A stretch of DNA of 33,348 bases. Origin: Candidatus Poribacteria bacterium (lineage in GTDB: Bacteria > Poribacteria > WGA-4E > UBA9662). Shown in pieces: positions 16,580-24,104 of the stretch. The notes beneath the pieces are model-generated. The model was not told where the DNA came from and searched no databases. It saw only the letters and a list, made by a program, of their open reading frames with translations. Every line of letters starts with the position of its first letter. Within the stretch, counting starts at the first letter, position 1. The translations under genes were made by a program, and so were the position numbers. The stretch lies in the NCBI GenBank assembly GCA_030748495.1, contig JASMLX010000068.1:1-33348 (forward strand), in the 5' to 3' direction.

Positions 16580-18205
16580 ATGAATGAAAAGATAAATAGT
16601 CTACAATCTAAAAATTCTGTTTTGGATGCGATGGTGGTAGGGGCAGGTATCTCCGGTTTATACCTGCTTCATCGGTTACGGCAAATTGGCTTCTCCTGCC
16701 AGGTGATTGAAGCCGGGGCCGATCTGGGTGGCACCTGGTATTGGAATCGATATCCCGGCGCTCGTTGTGACACCCATAGCCTGGAATACTCCTACAGTTT
16801 CTGCCCGCAACTGCAGCAGGAGTGGGAGTGGAGCGAACGTTATCCCAGCCAGGTGGAAATCTTGCGCTATTTGAATCGTGTGGCCGACCAATTCGACTTG
16901 CGCTCGGGCATTTGTTTCAATACCCGTTTAGTTAGCGCTGACTTCCAGCCGGCCAATAACCAGTGGCACCTGAAATTGGATCCAGACCAGCAACTTAGCT
17001 GTCGATTTCTACTGATGGCCACCGGTTGTCTGTCCAGCCCCAATATGCCAGACATTGAAGGGTTGAAGACTTTTAAGGGCCCGATTTATCATACTGCCCG
17101 TTGGCCTCAGAGCCAAGTAGATTTCTCAGGCCAAAGGGTGGGCGTGATCGGTAACGGCTCTTCCGGGCTGCAAATCATTCCGGAGTTGGCCAAACAGGTT
17201 AAACAATTGGTCGTTTTCCAACGCACGGCCCAATACGCCGTTCCCAGTGGCAATCGGCCACTAGACCCGCAGGAGGTGGCTCAAATCAAAGCTGATTATC
17301 CAGGATTTCGGGCTCGCAACCGGCAGCAGAGCAGTGGCCAACTATCGAATGTGGAGACCTGTCAGCAATCGGCGCTAACCGTCAGTCCCGCCCAACGACA
17401 ACAGCTGTATCAAGCCAGTTGGCAACAGGGTGGATTTGTTTTCTACGACACCTTTAACGACCTGATGACCAATCAACAGTCCAACCAGACAGCGGCCGAA
17501 TTTATTCGAACTAAAATCGGCCAGATAGTCAACGACCCACAGCGGGCTAAACTATTATCACCGCAGCATGTGATGGGTTGTAAGCGTCCGGCCTTAGAAA
17601 ACGGCTACTTTGAAACCTTTAACCGGCCCAACGTGGATTTGGTGGATATTAGCGCCAACCCTATCCAGTGCATCACTACCAGCGGTATTCGTTTGCGGCG
17701 GGACCAGGAGTATCTACTGGAGACCATCGTGATGGCCACTGGCTTTGATGCCATGACTGGCGCCTTAATGAAAATCGATATCTGTGGTTTAAACGGATTG
17801 AGCCTGAAACAGAAATGGTCGACCGGCCCCCACAACTATTTGGGCCTGAGTGTCAACGGGTTTCCTAATCTGTTTACTATTACCGGGCCGGGCAGCCCCT
17901 CGGTCTTGACCAATATGGTGGTAGCTATTGAACAGCACGTGGAATGGATTAGTGATTGTCTTCAATATATGGCCCAGCAGGGATATGACCGCATCGAAGC
18001 TAGCGCTGAAGCGGAAGAAGAGTGGGTTCAACACGTAAACCGGCTGGCGGACGATACGCTGTATACCAGTTGTAACTCCTGGTATTTAGGAGCTAATATC
18101 CCGGGTAAGCCCAGAGTGTTTATGCCCTTAGTCGGTTTCCCACCTTATGCCGAGAAATGCCGGCAAGTAGTGGAGCAAAACTACCAGGGCTTTATCTTAT
18201 CCTAG
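16580..18205 (+). CDS. Baeyer-Villiger-type flavin monooxygenase
   Basis: About 541 residues, FAD- and NADPH-dependent class B monooxygenase that inserts oxygen next to a carbonyl. Seen: N-terminal FAD fingerprint GAGISG (21-26), then GGTWYWNRYPGARCD as in cyclohexanone and related monooxygenases; the Baeyer-Villiger signature FxGxxxHxxxWP as FKGPIYHTARWP (165-176); the NADPH motif GNGSSG (191-196); and ATGFDAMTG near the C-terminus. Length is normal. ATG 16580 was chosen over an upstream TTG because the conserved domain starts about 18 residues later; no strong Shine-Dalgarno is seen. It heads a closely spaced run of four genes on the plus strand. Natural substrate unknown: ketones, cyclic ketones or polyketide-like compounds are all possible. 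Confidence 0.93.
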   Translation: MNEKINSLQSKNSVLDAMVVGAGISGLYLLHRLRQIGFSCQVIEAGADLGGTWYWNRYPGARCDTHSLEYSYSFCPQLQQEWEWSERYPSQVEILRYLNRVADQFDLRSGICFNTRLVSADFQPANNQWHLKLDPDQQLSCRFLLMATGCLSSPNMPDIEGLKTFKGPIYHTARWPQSQVDFSGQRVGVIGNGSSGLQIIPELAKQVKQLVVFQRTAQYAVPSGNRPLDPQEVAQIKADYPGFRARNRQQSSGQLSNVETCQQSALTVSPAQRQQLYQASWQQGGFVFYDTFNDLMTNQQSNQTAAEFIRTKIGQIVNDPQRAKLLSPQHVMGCKRPALENGYFETFNRPNVDLVDISANPIQCITTSGIRLRRDQEYLLETIVMATGFDAMTGALMKIDICGLNGLSLKQKWSTGPHNYLGLSVNGFPNLFTITGPGSPSVLTNMVVAIEQHVEWISDCLQYMAQQGYDRIEASAEAEEEWVQHVNRLADDTLYTSCNSWYLGANIPGKPRVFMPLVGFPPYAEKCRQVVEQNYQGFILS

Positions 18206-18218
18206 GCAGTAACGGGTT

Positions 18219-20177
18219 ATGACCAACTGGGAAAATACCAACCGACGACTGTGGGAACAATTTCTGGTCGTCGCCACTAAAATTCGCTATTTTGAAGAAG
18301 CGGTTAGAGAGCTTATTCAACAGGGAAAACTGGCCGGTCTGGTTCACCTCTCCATTGGTCAGGAAGCCATTGCGGCCGGGGTTTGTCAGGCCCTGCGGCC
18401 AGATGACACCATCGCTTCTACCCACCGAGGCCATGGCCATATTATCGCTAAGGGCGCCGATTTAAGCCGTATGTTTGCTGAGCTCCTGGGCCGTGAAAGC
18501 GGATACTGTCGCGGCCGTGGTGGCAGCATGCATATTGCCGATTTGTCGCTGGGGATCTTGGGTGCCAACGGTATTGTGGCTGGAGGAATCCCTTTGGCGG
18601 TCGGCGCCGCCTATGCCCACCAACGACAGGCCACGGACCGTGTTTCAGTGGCCTTTTTTGGTGATGGCGCTGTTAATCAGGGCGCTTTTCATGAAAGCCT
18701 CAATCTGGCTGCCGTTTGGCAACTGCCAGCTATTTTTGTCTGTGAGAATAATGGCCATGCCGACTCGGTAGCTCAAAGTAGGCATCAAAGACAGCTACAG
18801 ATTTCGCTTCGGGCCCAGGGATACGGAATCTCTGGCTTGACCATTGACGGTAACGACACCCTGGCCGTCTATCAGGCAGCCAGTCAGGCGGTCGAACGGG
18901 CTCGTAAGGGGAATGGGCCCACCTTAATTGAGTGTCTAACTTACCGCCACTACTCGCATCAAGGAGCCCAGCCCAATCCGTTAGGTAGCCGGCCAGTAGA
19001 TGGTAGAATTAATCCAGACCCGCTGAGTCAACTGGCGGAACAGTTTGACTATCTCCATCCTCCAGGGTCAGAGAGACGCTCTGCCCTACAAGCAGAAATT
19101 AAAGCTGAGATTCAACAGGCCATTTCAGTGGCGGAAACGGCCGTAGATCCAAGCCCGGATCAAATCCTGTCAGGTGTGTATGGTGCTCGGATCAAACCCC
19201 CATCGCCACCCAAGCCGGGTGATCGACGATTGACCATGGCCGCTGCCATTGAGGAAGCACTAATCCAGGTCATGGAGGCTGATGACAGAATCAGCTATGT
19301 GGGAGAAGACCTGGAGGTCAAGACAGCCCCGAAAGGATACCCAAAAGGGCGTGTTCGTGATACACCGATCAGCGAAGCGGCCATGGTCGGCCTTGGTACA
19401 GGGGCCGCATTAGCCGGGGAACGTCCGGTGGTCGATATCATGTCGGCCGATTTTTCGACTATTGCCATGGATCAGATCGTAAACCAGGCGGCTAAGATTC
19501 GCTTCATGCTGGGTGGTCAGATAGACGTGCCGCTGGTAATTCGAATACATATCGGTGGAACTGAAAATACAGCAGCTCAACACTCCCAGTCGTTAGAGGC
19601 CTGGTTTACCCATGTACCGGGCTTAACGGTAGTTTATCCAGCCACTCCCTATCAGGCCAAAGGCATGTTCCTGACGGCCTTAGCTGATCCCAATCCGGTC
19701 ATTTTTCTGGAATCGAGACAGATGACCGCCATCACTGGTCCTGTACCAACAGAGATGTATCAGTTGCCAATGGGTCGAGCTTCGATTCTGCGAGCAGGAG
19801 AAGAGCTGACAATTATTGCCATCGGCCCTTTAATCCAGCCGGCATTGGCAGCGGCCAAGAGCTTGGAAGAGAGTGACGGCATCAGTCTGGAGGTCATAGA
19901 CCCAGTCTGCCTACAACCGTTGGATACTAAAGGGCTAGCCTCTTCGGTACGGAAGACAGGACGACTGATTATTGTCCACCAAGCGGTAATATTTGGTGGT
20001 CTGGGAGCGGAGATAGCCAGCCAGATCGGGGAGCAATGTTTTGACCATTTACGGGCCCCGATAGTACGTTTGGGCGCCCCTTTTGCCCCTCCGCCCTTTG
20101 CCCCAGTTTTGGAGAAGGAATACCAACCCAGCCAGCCATCGATCATGGCCGCGGTGAGAAAGTTGCTGGCTCAATAA
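18219..20177 (+). CDS. Fused alpha-beta E1 component of a thiamine-diphosphate 2-oxoacid dehydrogenase
   Basis: A 652-residue single-chain E1. Residues 1-330 form the alpha part with the thiamine-diphosphate motif GDG (148-150) through ENN (176-178), and GRGGSMH in the substrate channel. Residues 340-652 form the beta part (VGEDLEVKTAPKGYPKGRV, DTPISEAAMVGLGTGAA, TAAQHSQSLEAWFTHVPGL). Such proteins decarboxylate pyruvate, branched-chain oxoacids or acetoin and pass the acyl group to a lipoyl E2. No E2 or E3 gene is in the window, so a partner must be elsewhere or the enzyme acts in another way, for example as a ligase-like carboligase. It starts 13 bases after the monooxygenase stop, which supports co-transcription. 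Appears intact. Confidence 0.92.
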   Translation: MTNWENTNRRLWEQFLVVATKIRYFEEAVRELIQQGKLAGLVHLSIGQEAIAAGVCQALRPDDTIASTHRGHGHIIAKGADLSRMFAELLGRESGYCRGRGGSMHIADLSLGILGANGIVAGGIPLAVGAAYAHQRQATDRVSVAFFGDGAVNQGAFHESLNLAAVWQLPAIFVCENNGHADSVAQSRHQRQLQISLRAQGYGISGLTIDGNDTLAVYQAASQAVERARKGNGPTLIECLTYRHYSHQGAQPNPLGSRPVDGRINPDPLSQLAEQFDYLHPPGSERRSALQAEIKAEIQQAISVAETAVDPSPDQILSGVYGARIKPPSPPKPGDRRLTMAAAIEEALIQVMEADDRISYVGEDLEVKTAPKGYPKGRVRDTPISEAAMVGLGTGAALAGERPVVDIMSADFSTIAMDQIVNQAAKIRFMLGGQIDVPLVIRIHIGGTENTAAQHSQSLEAWFTHVPGLTVVYPATPYQAKGMFLTALADPNPVIFLESRQMTAITGPVPTEMYQLPMGRASILRAGEELTIIAIGPLIQPALAAAKSLEESDGISLEVIDPVCLQPLDTKGLASSVRKTGRLIIVHQAVIFGGLGAEIASQIGEQCFDHLRAPIVRLGAPFAPPPFAPVLEKEYQPSQPSIMAAVRKLLAQ

Positions 20178-20242
20178 CTAACCCTGGCTGAGCAATGTTA
20201 GAACAACAGGCCAAGAGGCAGTAATCGGTTGGTAAATGGTGT

Positions 20243-20923
20243 ATGAAGTACAGCGAAATCTTCTATTCCATCCAAGGGGAAGGCCAATTAGTAGGTCTGC
20301 CTTCGGTCTTTTTTCGCACCAGTTACTGCAACCTGCGTTGTATTTGGTGCGACACGCCCTATACCAGTTGGCAGCCGGAAGATAAAGATATCTCAGTCGA
20401 AGATGCAGTAACTGCAATCCTGGCCTACAATTGTCCACAAGTGGTAATTACTGGTGGAGAACCCTTCATGCAAGCTAAAGAGTTGACCCGCCTGTGTCAA
20501 CAGTTGGGCCAGCAAGGTCAGCATATCACCATTGAAACTAACGGCACCTTATTCGAACCGGTAGAGGCCGACTTATTGTCAATTAGCCCTAAACTAGCCA
20601 ATTCCAATCCAGATGCCAACAATCATCACTTCCCGCTGCATCAACGGCTGAGGATAAACCAGCCAGTGCTGAGGCAATTTCTGGATCAGTATAACTGCCA
20701 ACTGAAGTTTGTAGTGGAAACAGAGCGAGACCTAGTGGAGATCCAGCAGTTGCAACAAGAGATGCAGATTCCATCGTCGACCATAGTTTTAATGCCACCA
20801 GGGATCACCAGAGATCAGATTCAAGGCAAACAAAATTGGATGGTGGAAATATGTAAACAGCAGGGTTATCGTTATTCGCCTCGACTGCAAGTCGATATTT
20901 GGGGCGATCAAAGGGGGATTTAA
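20243..20923 (+). CDS. queE: 7-carboxy-7-deazaguanine synthase QueE (radical SAM)
   Basis: A 226-residue radical SAM enzyme making 7-carboxy-7-deazaguanine, the committed ring contraction in queuosine and 7-deazapurine biosynthesis. EIFYSIQGEG at the N-terminus is a hallmark of QueE; the cluster-binding cysteines are C29-x3-C33-x2-C36 in YCNLRCIWCDTPYTSW; VVITGGEP is the SAM-binding GGE motif, and IETNGT follows. Length matches QueE. No queC, queD or queF is adjacent. It lies 65 bases after the E1 gene and 19 before the cyclotransferase gene on the same strand. It may serve tRNA modification, or 7-deazaguanine insertion in DNA or a metabolite; the neighbours do not decide. Confidence 0.9.
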   Translation: MKYSEIFYSIQGEGQLVGLPSVFFRTSYCNLRCIWCDTPYTSWQPEDKDISVEDAVTAILAYNCPQVVITGGEPFMQAKELTRLCQQLGQQGQHITIETNGTLFEPVEADLLSISPKLANSNPDANNHHFPLHQRLRINQPVLRQFLDQYNCQLKFVVETERDLVEIQQLQQEMQIPSSTIVLMPPGITRDQIQGKQNWMVEICKQQGYRYSPRLQVDIWGDQRGI

Positions 20924-20942
20924 TCAAATACAACAGAGTATC

Positions 20943-21470
20943 ATGTCAAAGAGACTTTATTTTGCTTACGGTTCCAATATGGATCGACGACAAATGGCCC
21001 AGCGTTGTCCCGCCGCCAGTTTAATTTCTACCGGTTGGTCGAGTAATTATGGCTATAAAATTGATGGCCGTGGTTTTGCCACCATTGTGGAACAAGAAAA
21101 GAGTCGAGTATGGGGAGTGGTCTGGCAGCTAACGGAGGCTTGTGAAATGGCTTTAGACCGCTATGAAGGCGTGTCTAAAGGAATCTATGGCAAAGAAATG
21201 ATCACGGTTGAAGCCCAATCCACTCCTCAATCTTGCTTAGTTTATATCTCTGCTTACCGGCAAGCGCTGAAGACACGCCCTAATTTACCTAATTTAGGTT
21301 ATCAAGAGAGAATTGTGGCGGCGGCTAAAGAATTTGATTTCCCAGCCGATTACCGAGAGGAATTATCAGCTTGGTTGCCTGACCCAGAGAAATTTCCAGT
21401 TGAGAATTGGGCAGTTGAACTACAGAAGCAAAGGGCCACAGTCGGCTATTATAGGTCTATTGCCAGGTAG
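20943..21470 (+). CDS. Gamma-glutamylcyclotransferase-like protein
   Basis: A 175-residue protein of the GGCT/AIG2 fold. It shows LYFAYGSNM (the phosphate-like loop that holds the gamma-glutamyl group) and the catalytic glutamate in ALDRYEGV (Glu75). Family members release 5-oxoproline from gamma-glutamyl dipeptides or amines. The start ATG 20943 follows the queE stop by 19 bases, so it is probably co-transcribed. A terminator-like hairpin lies about 100 bases after its stop. Intact; substrate unknown. Confidence 0.85.
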   Translation: MSKRLYFAYGSNMDRRQMAQRCPAASLISTGWSSNYGYKIDGRGFATIVEQEKSRVWGVVWQLTEACEMALDRYEGVSKGIYGKEMITVEAQSTPQSCLVYISAYRQALKTRPNLPNLGYQERIVAAAKEFDFPADYREELSAWLPDPEKFPVENWAVELQKQRATVGYYRSIAR

Positions 21471-21575
21471 ATTGCGTCTACCAAGAACTACTGATTTCGA
21501 TATGTATCGACGACTCCAGGGGATCCGATTAGCACTGAACCGTACGAAGTGCAGGCTTTACTAGCGGTGAATTTG

Positions 21576-21600
21576 CCTCTTTCGGGGAAGAGGGGCTTTT
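21576..21600 (+). terminator. Intrinsic terminator after the four-gene block
   Basis: CCTCTT, loop TCGGGG, AAGAGG, then GGCTTTT. The short stem with a stable TTCGG-type loop and a T-run fits the end of the transcript that begins before the monooxygenase. Confidence 0.55.
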
Positions 21601-22045
21601 ACCACTGGTTAGTCAGCTATGAAGCCAGCCTTTAGCTATTTTACAAAAGATTATGCCTTCAACTTGGGAGAGTAGAAGAGCTCATTAAGCTCTTAAAGCA
21701 GGTGGTTCATAGTACCAAGTGGAGGTAGTTAAACTTTTCTAGGACGAAGTTCAGTTCCCCTATCCGATCTCACCAGGGGTAAATAACTCGATTATCTGTG
21801 CACACCTATGTACTACAGCCTTCAAAGGCATTAGTTCACCTTAAATATTACTTGCATAGTGTTTCTTTGAAGCAATATAACCAAAAGCCGGATTGACTCA
21901 TTACGTTCGATCCGTCTTTTAGGAAAACGCAGGAGCATATCGCTTGTTTTCGGTGCTTTTCAACATTACTTGTCTGTATTTTTTATGTTCTCATTAGCAT
22001 CAGCAATAAGACTGTTGTTAGCGGTTCAGTTATCAAAAAGTCTAT
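21601..22045. other. Intergenic region of about 445 bases, nothing recognised
   Basis: Stops are frequent in all frames and no motif, repeat or structured RNA stands out. Confidence 0.45.
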
Positions 22046-22294
22046 CTAGAGTGATTGCTCGTTCTTGGCAGCTAATAATTTTTGAATATAGGCTTTGGCC
22101 TTTTGCTCGTTGATTAAGCAATTTCTAGCTTGGTAATTTTCAAAATCATGACTTTTCAGATCATCTATTTCTACTAATTTTAAAATTAGCTGCTCGGTCA
22201 CCGATCTGGGATCCCGATGTTTCGTTTCCTCGATGATTACATCGTCGTCTGTAATCTGGCCTAAGTCTTCAGACCTGTACGGATCACTCTCCAA
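22046..22294 (-). CDS. Small charged hypothetical protein
   Basis: A frame of 82 codons from TTG 22294 to TGA. The product is acidic in its first half (ITDDDVIIEETKHRD) and helical, lysine-rich in the second (NEQKAKAYIQKLLAAKN). No signal, membrane segment or known motif. The start is weak, with no Shine-Dalgarno, and the frame is open eight codons further upstream, so this may be the tail of a longer decayed gene together with the small membrane frame just upstream. Not recognised. Confidence 0.3.
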   Translation of the reverse strand: MESDPYRSEDLGQITDDDVIIEETKHRDPRSVTEQLILKLVEIDDLKSHDFENYQARNCLINEQKAKAYIQKLLAAKNEQSL

Positions 22295-22326
22295 CCTAAT
22301 GCTTTTAGTTTCTCAGTCTTTCTTTT

Positions 22327-22464
22327 TTAGCACCTATTGGGCCATTGCCAGCATGAAATCAAGGTCTTAAATTTGGTACAGACAGCCAGTAGACTAACCC
22401 AAAGGAAGAAGGCCAGGAAAAAAGGTGTAAATCCTAGGTAACAGGCATAACTACCAGCTGTCAT
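22327..22464 (-). CDS. Tiny single-pass membrane protein (tentative)
   Basis: ATG 22464 to TAA 22327 gives 45 residues with one clear hydrophobic helix (FFLAFFLWVSLLAVC) flanked by polar residues and four cysteines in all. It is too short to assign and could be a remnant of the gene that also left the charged frame at 22046-22294. Confidence 0.25.
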   Translation of the reverse strand: MTAGSYACYLGFTPFFLAFFLWVSLLAVCTKFKTLISCWQWPNRC

Positions 22465-22701
22465 CCAGATAACTCTCAGCTAAATTTATATTGATTTGTT
22501 AGGCTTGTTTCTTTTGGGGCTAATCAACAATGGCAATGGTGAATACAAATCCTGTTGTCATTAAGCGAAATTAAGTGAAAAAGAATCAACTGTAACTGAT
22601 GGACTGACCTCTATTAACAGTCTTCCACCGCTGTCTTTTAATCTCAAGGCTGAATTATTCTATAATAGTCCTATCGACACTCTGTATCTAGCCTCATCTC
22701 A

Positions 22702-22962
22702 GACGTCTTTATCTCCTATTCCAGCCGTGATATCGACTTCGTCCGTCACCTGTTTGATCGACTAACTGCCGATGATTGGCAAGCCGGGGCCAATCATCGG
22801 CAGGATATCCCGCCCACTGCGGACTGGTTAGCCGAGATCTATGATGGCATTGAAGTGGCTGATTACCTCATACACCAGTTATCTTTGGCCCGGGTTTCAA
22901 TAACAAAAATCAGGGGAGGAGAAAAAATAATTTTGTGCCTTGACAGAATAGGTAAACTGTGA
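22702..22962 (+). pseudogene. TIR-domain fragment
   Basis: The plus strand reads DVFISYSSRDIDFVRHLFDRL, the first strand and helix of a bacterial TIR domain, then after a scrambled stretch DIPPTADWLAEIYDGIEVAD, the BB-loop/alpha-B region typical of TIR proteins linked to WD40, TPR or NACHT partners. The normal WVDWE strand between them is replaced by a sequence that forms a perfect 15-bp inverted repeat. No start codon precedes it and the similarity fades after about 22890, so only about 60 residues of the domain survive. The catalytic-glutamate region cannot be judged. A pseudogene of a signalling, NADase or defence protein. Confidence 0.75.
22766..22803. repeat. Perfect 15-bp inverted repeat inside the TIR relic
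   Basis: CTGCCGATGATTGGC (22766-22780), loop AAGCCGGG, then its exact reverse complement (22789-22803). It occupies the place where TIR proteins normally encode the WVDWE strand, so it arose after or during loss of function, perhaps by template switching. Confidence 0.85.
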
Positions 22963-22968
22963 GACAAT
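22940..22968 (+). promoter_or_regulatory. Sigma70-like promoter
   Basis: A perfect -35 TTGACA (22940-22945), a 17-base spacer and a -10-like GACAAT (22963-22968, four of six consensus bases). A transcript would start about 22975, roughly 150 bases before the creatininase-family gene and about 40 bases before a terminator hairpin. Confidence 0.5.
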
Positions 22969-22974
22969 AGTTGC

Positions 22975-23038
22975 CGGCTTGCTAAAATAAAAGCGTAAAG
23001 TTACAGCCCAACCCTGCCGAGTCCTCTCGGCTTTTTTT
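22975..23038 (+). ncRNA. Candidate small RNA or attenuated leader of about 65 nt
   Basis: The interval between the sigma70-like promoter and the intrinsic terminator at 23016-23038 has no open frame of note. It could be a short stand-alone RNA or a leader whose terminator controls the creatininase-family gene. No known riboswitch consensus was recognised. Confidence 0.35.
23016..23038 (+). terminator. Intrinsic terminator
   Basis: GCCGAG, loop TCCT, CTCGGC, followed by seven T. A textbook rho-independent terminator, 85 bases before the GTG start of the next gene. Confidence 0.85.
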
Positions 23039-23122
23039 ATGCTTGTGAAATAGCCTCAACGTGCCAGGAATTGCAAACTGATAAATCAGTTTAGAACTGT
23101 TTTATAGCTAGGAAAGTAGCCA

Positions 23123-24016
23123 GTGGAAAATCAGAGAGAGACGATTCAGTGGGAACGAATGTTGCCCCAGGAGTTTAGGCAATCGTTCGACAAATTACCA
23201 ACTGTCTTCTTGCCGTTAGGTACGGTCGAATGGCATGGTGAACACGACGCTCTTGGATTGGATGCGCTTAAAGCGCACGCCCTATGCGTGCGAGCGGCAA
23301 ATCAATCCGGCGGTATCGTACATCCGCCACTCTACGGCGGAATGGGTGGCTTGGACAAGCCATCTACAATCAAAATGGAAGCCGAACATTCGTGGGAAAA
23401 TTATTTGCTGCGGCCTTGGTTAGAAAAGATGACCAGCGAATGTCACCGACTCGGTTTCGAAGCCATTATTATGATTACCGGACACTATGGACATAACCAG
23501 CAGATTGTGGTCCGCGAAGTAGCCATCAGAATGTCGGAACGATTGCAAATCCCGGTACTCGGAATACCAGAATATTGGCTGGCTCTGGACGCGGGTTATC
23601 TGGGTGATCATGCCGGGATCGGGGAAACATCTCTACTGTGGCATTTGGAACCGGATCTAGTTGCTATTGATCGTATCAGAAATGACCCGGATTACGGGAA
23701 AAATGAGCGGATTGAAAAAGGCTCGTCACCTGAACTGGGCCAAGCATACGCTGAATTGATTATTGACCGGCTAGCGTGTTTGGCTATAGCGATGCCAAAA
23801 TGGGCCGCAGAAAAAAGGGCCAAGTTCGTAACCGCCGAAAGGTCGATTCTATCTGCCCAAATCCAGGGCTGGCGACTTCAGCACCCATGGGCTGCCTGGC
23901 AGAACATTCATTTGGAAGCGGTTAAACAATATGGGCAATTATTAGTAGAAGAGAAATTCGATCAGATCGTGGAATTGTCTAAACAATTGAGAGCCAACAC
24001 GACTTCAAACGGATAA
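23123..24016 (+). CDS. Creatininase-family amidohydrolase
   Basis: A 297-residue member of the creatininase/creatinine amidohydrolase family (also includes MftE-type peptidases and FAPy deformylase). Metal-site motifs are intact: LGTVEWHGEHDALGLD with Glu36, His38 and Asp47, TGHYGHNQ, and GDHAGIGETSLL with the catalytic Glu. Start GTG 23123 is supported by AGGAAAG upstream and by the position of the first motif. It stands downstream of a promoter-plus-terminator arrangement and 88 bases before an unknown 347-residue gene on the same strand, so the two may work together. Such enzymes usually open cyclic amides. Substrate not determined. Confidence 0.9.
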   Translation: MENQRETIQWERMLPQEFRQSFDKLPTVFLPLGTVEWHGEHDALGLDALKAHALCVRAANQSGGIVHPPLYGGMGGLDKPSTIKMEAEHSWENYLLRPWLEKMTSECHRLGFEAIIMITGHYGHNQQIVVREVAIRMSERLQIPVLGIPEYWLALDAGYLGDHAGIGETSLLWHLEPDLVAIDRIRNDPDYGKNERIEKGSSPELGQAYAELIIDRLACLAIAMPKWAAEKRAKFVTAERSILSAQIQGWRLQHPWAAWQNIHLEAVKQYGQLLVEEKFDQIVELSKQLRANTTSNG

Positions 24017-24104
24017 ATTAACAGCGAAGACAGAAGCCAGCCCCTTAATCTGGAATCAAGTTTCATCTTCAATAAAGAGACCTGGCTGAATGTAGAAGTG
24101 TCTG

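Noticed and set aside
19760..20146. A 128-codon frame antisense to the E1 gene.
   Set aside because: Shadow of a well-supported coding frame.
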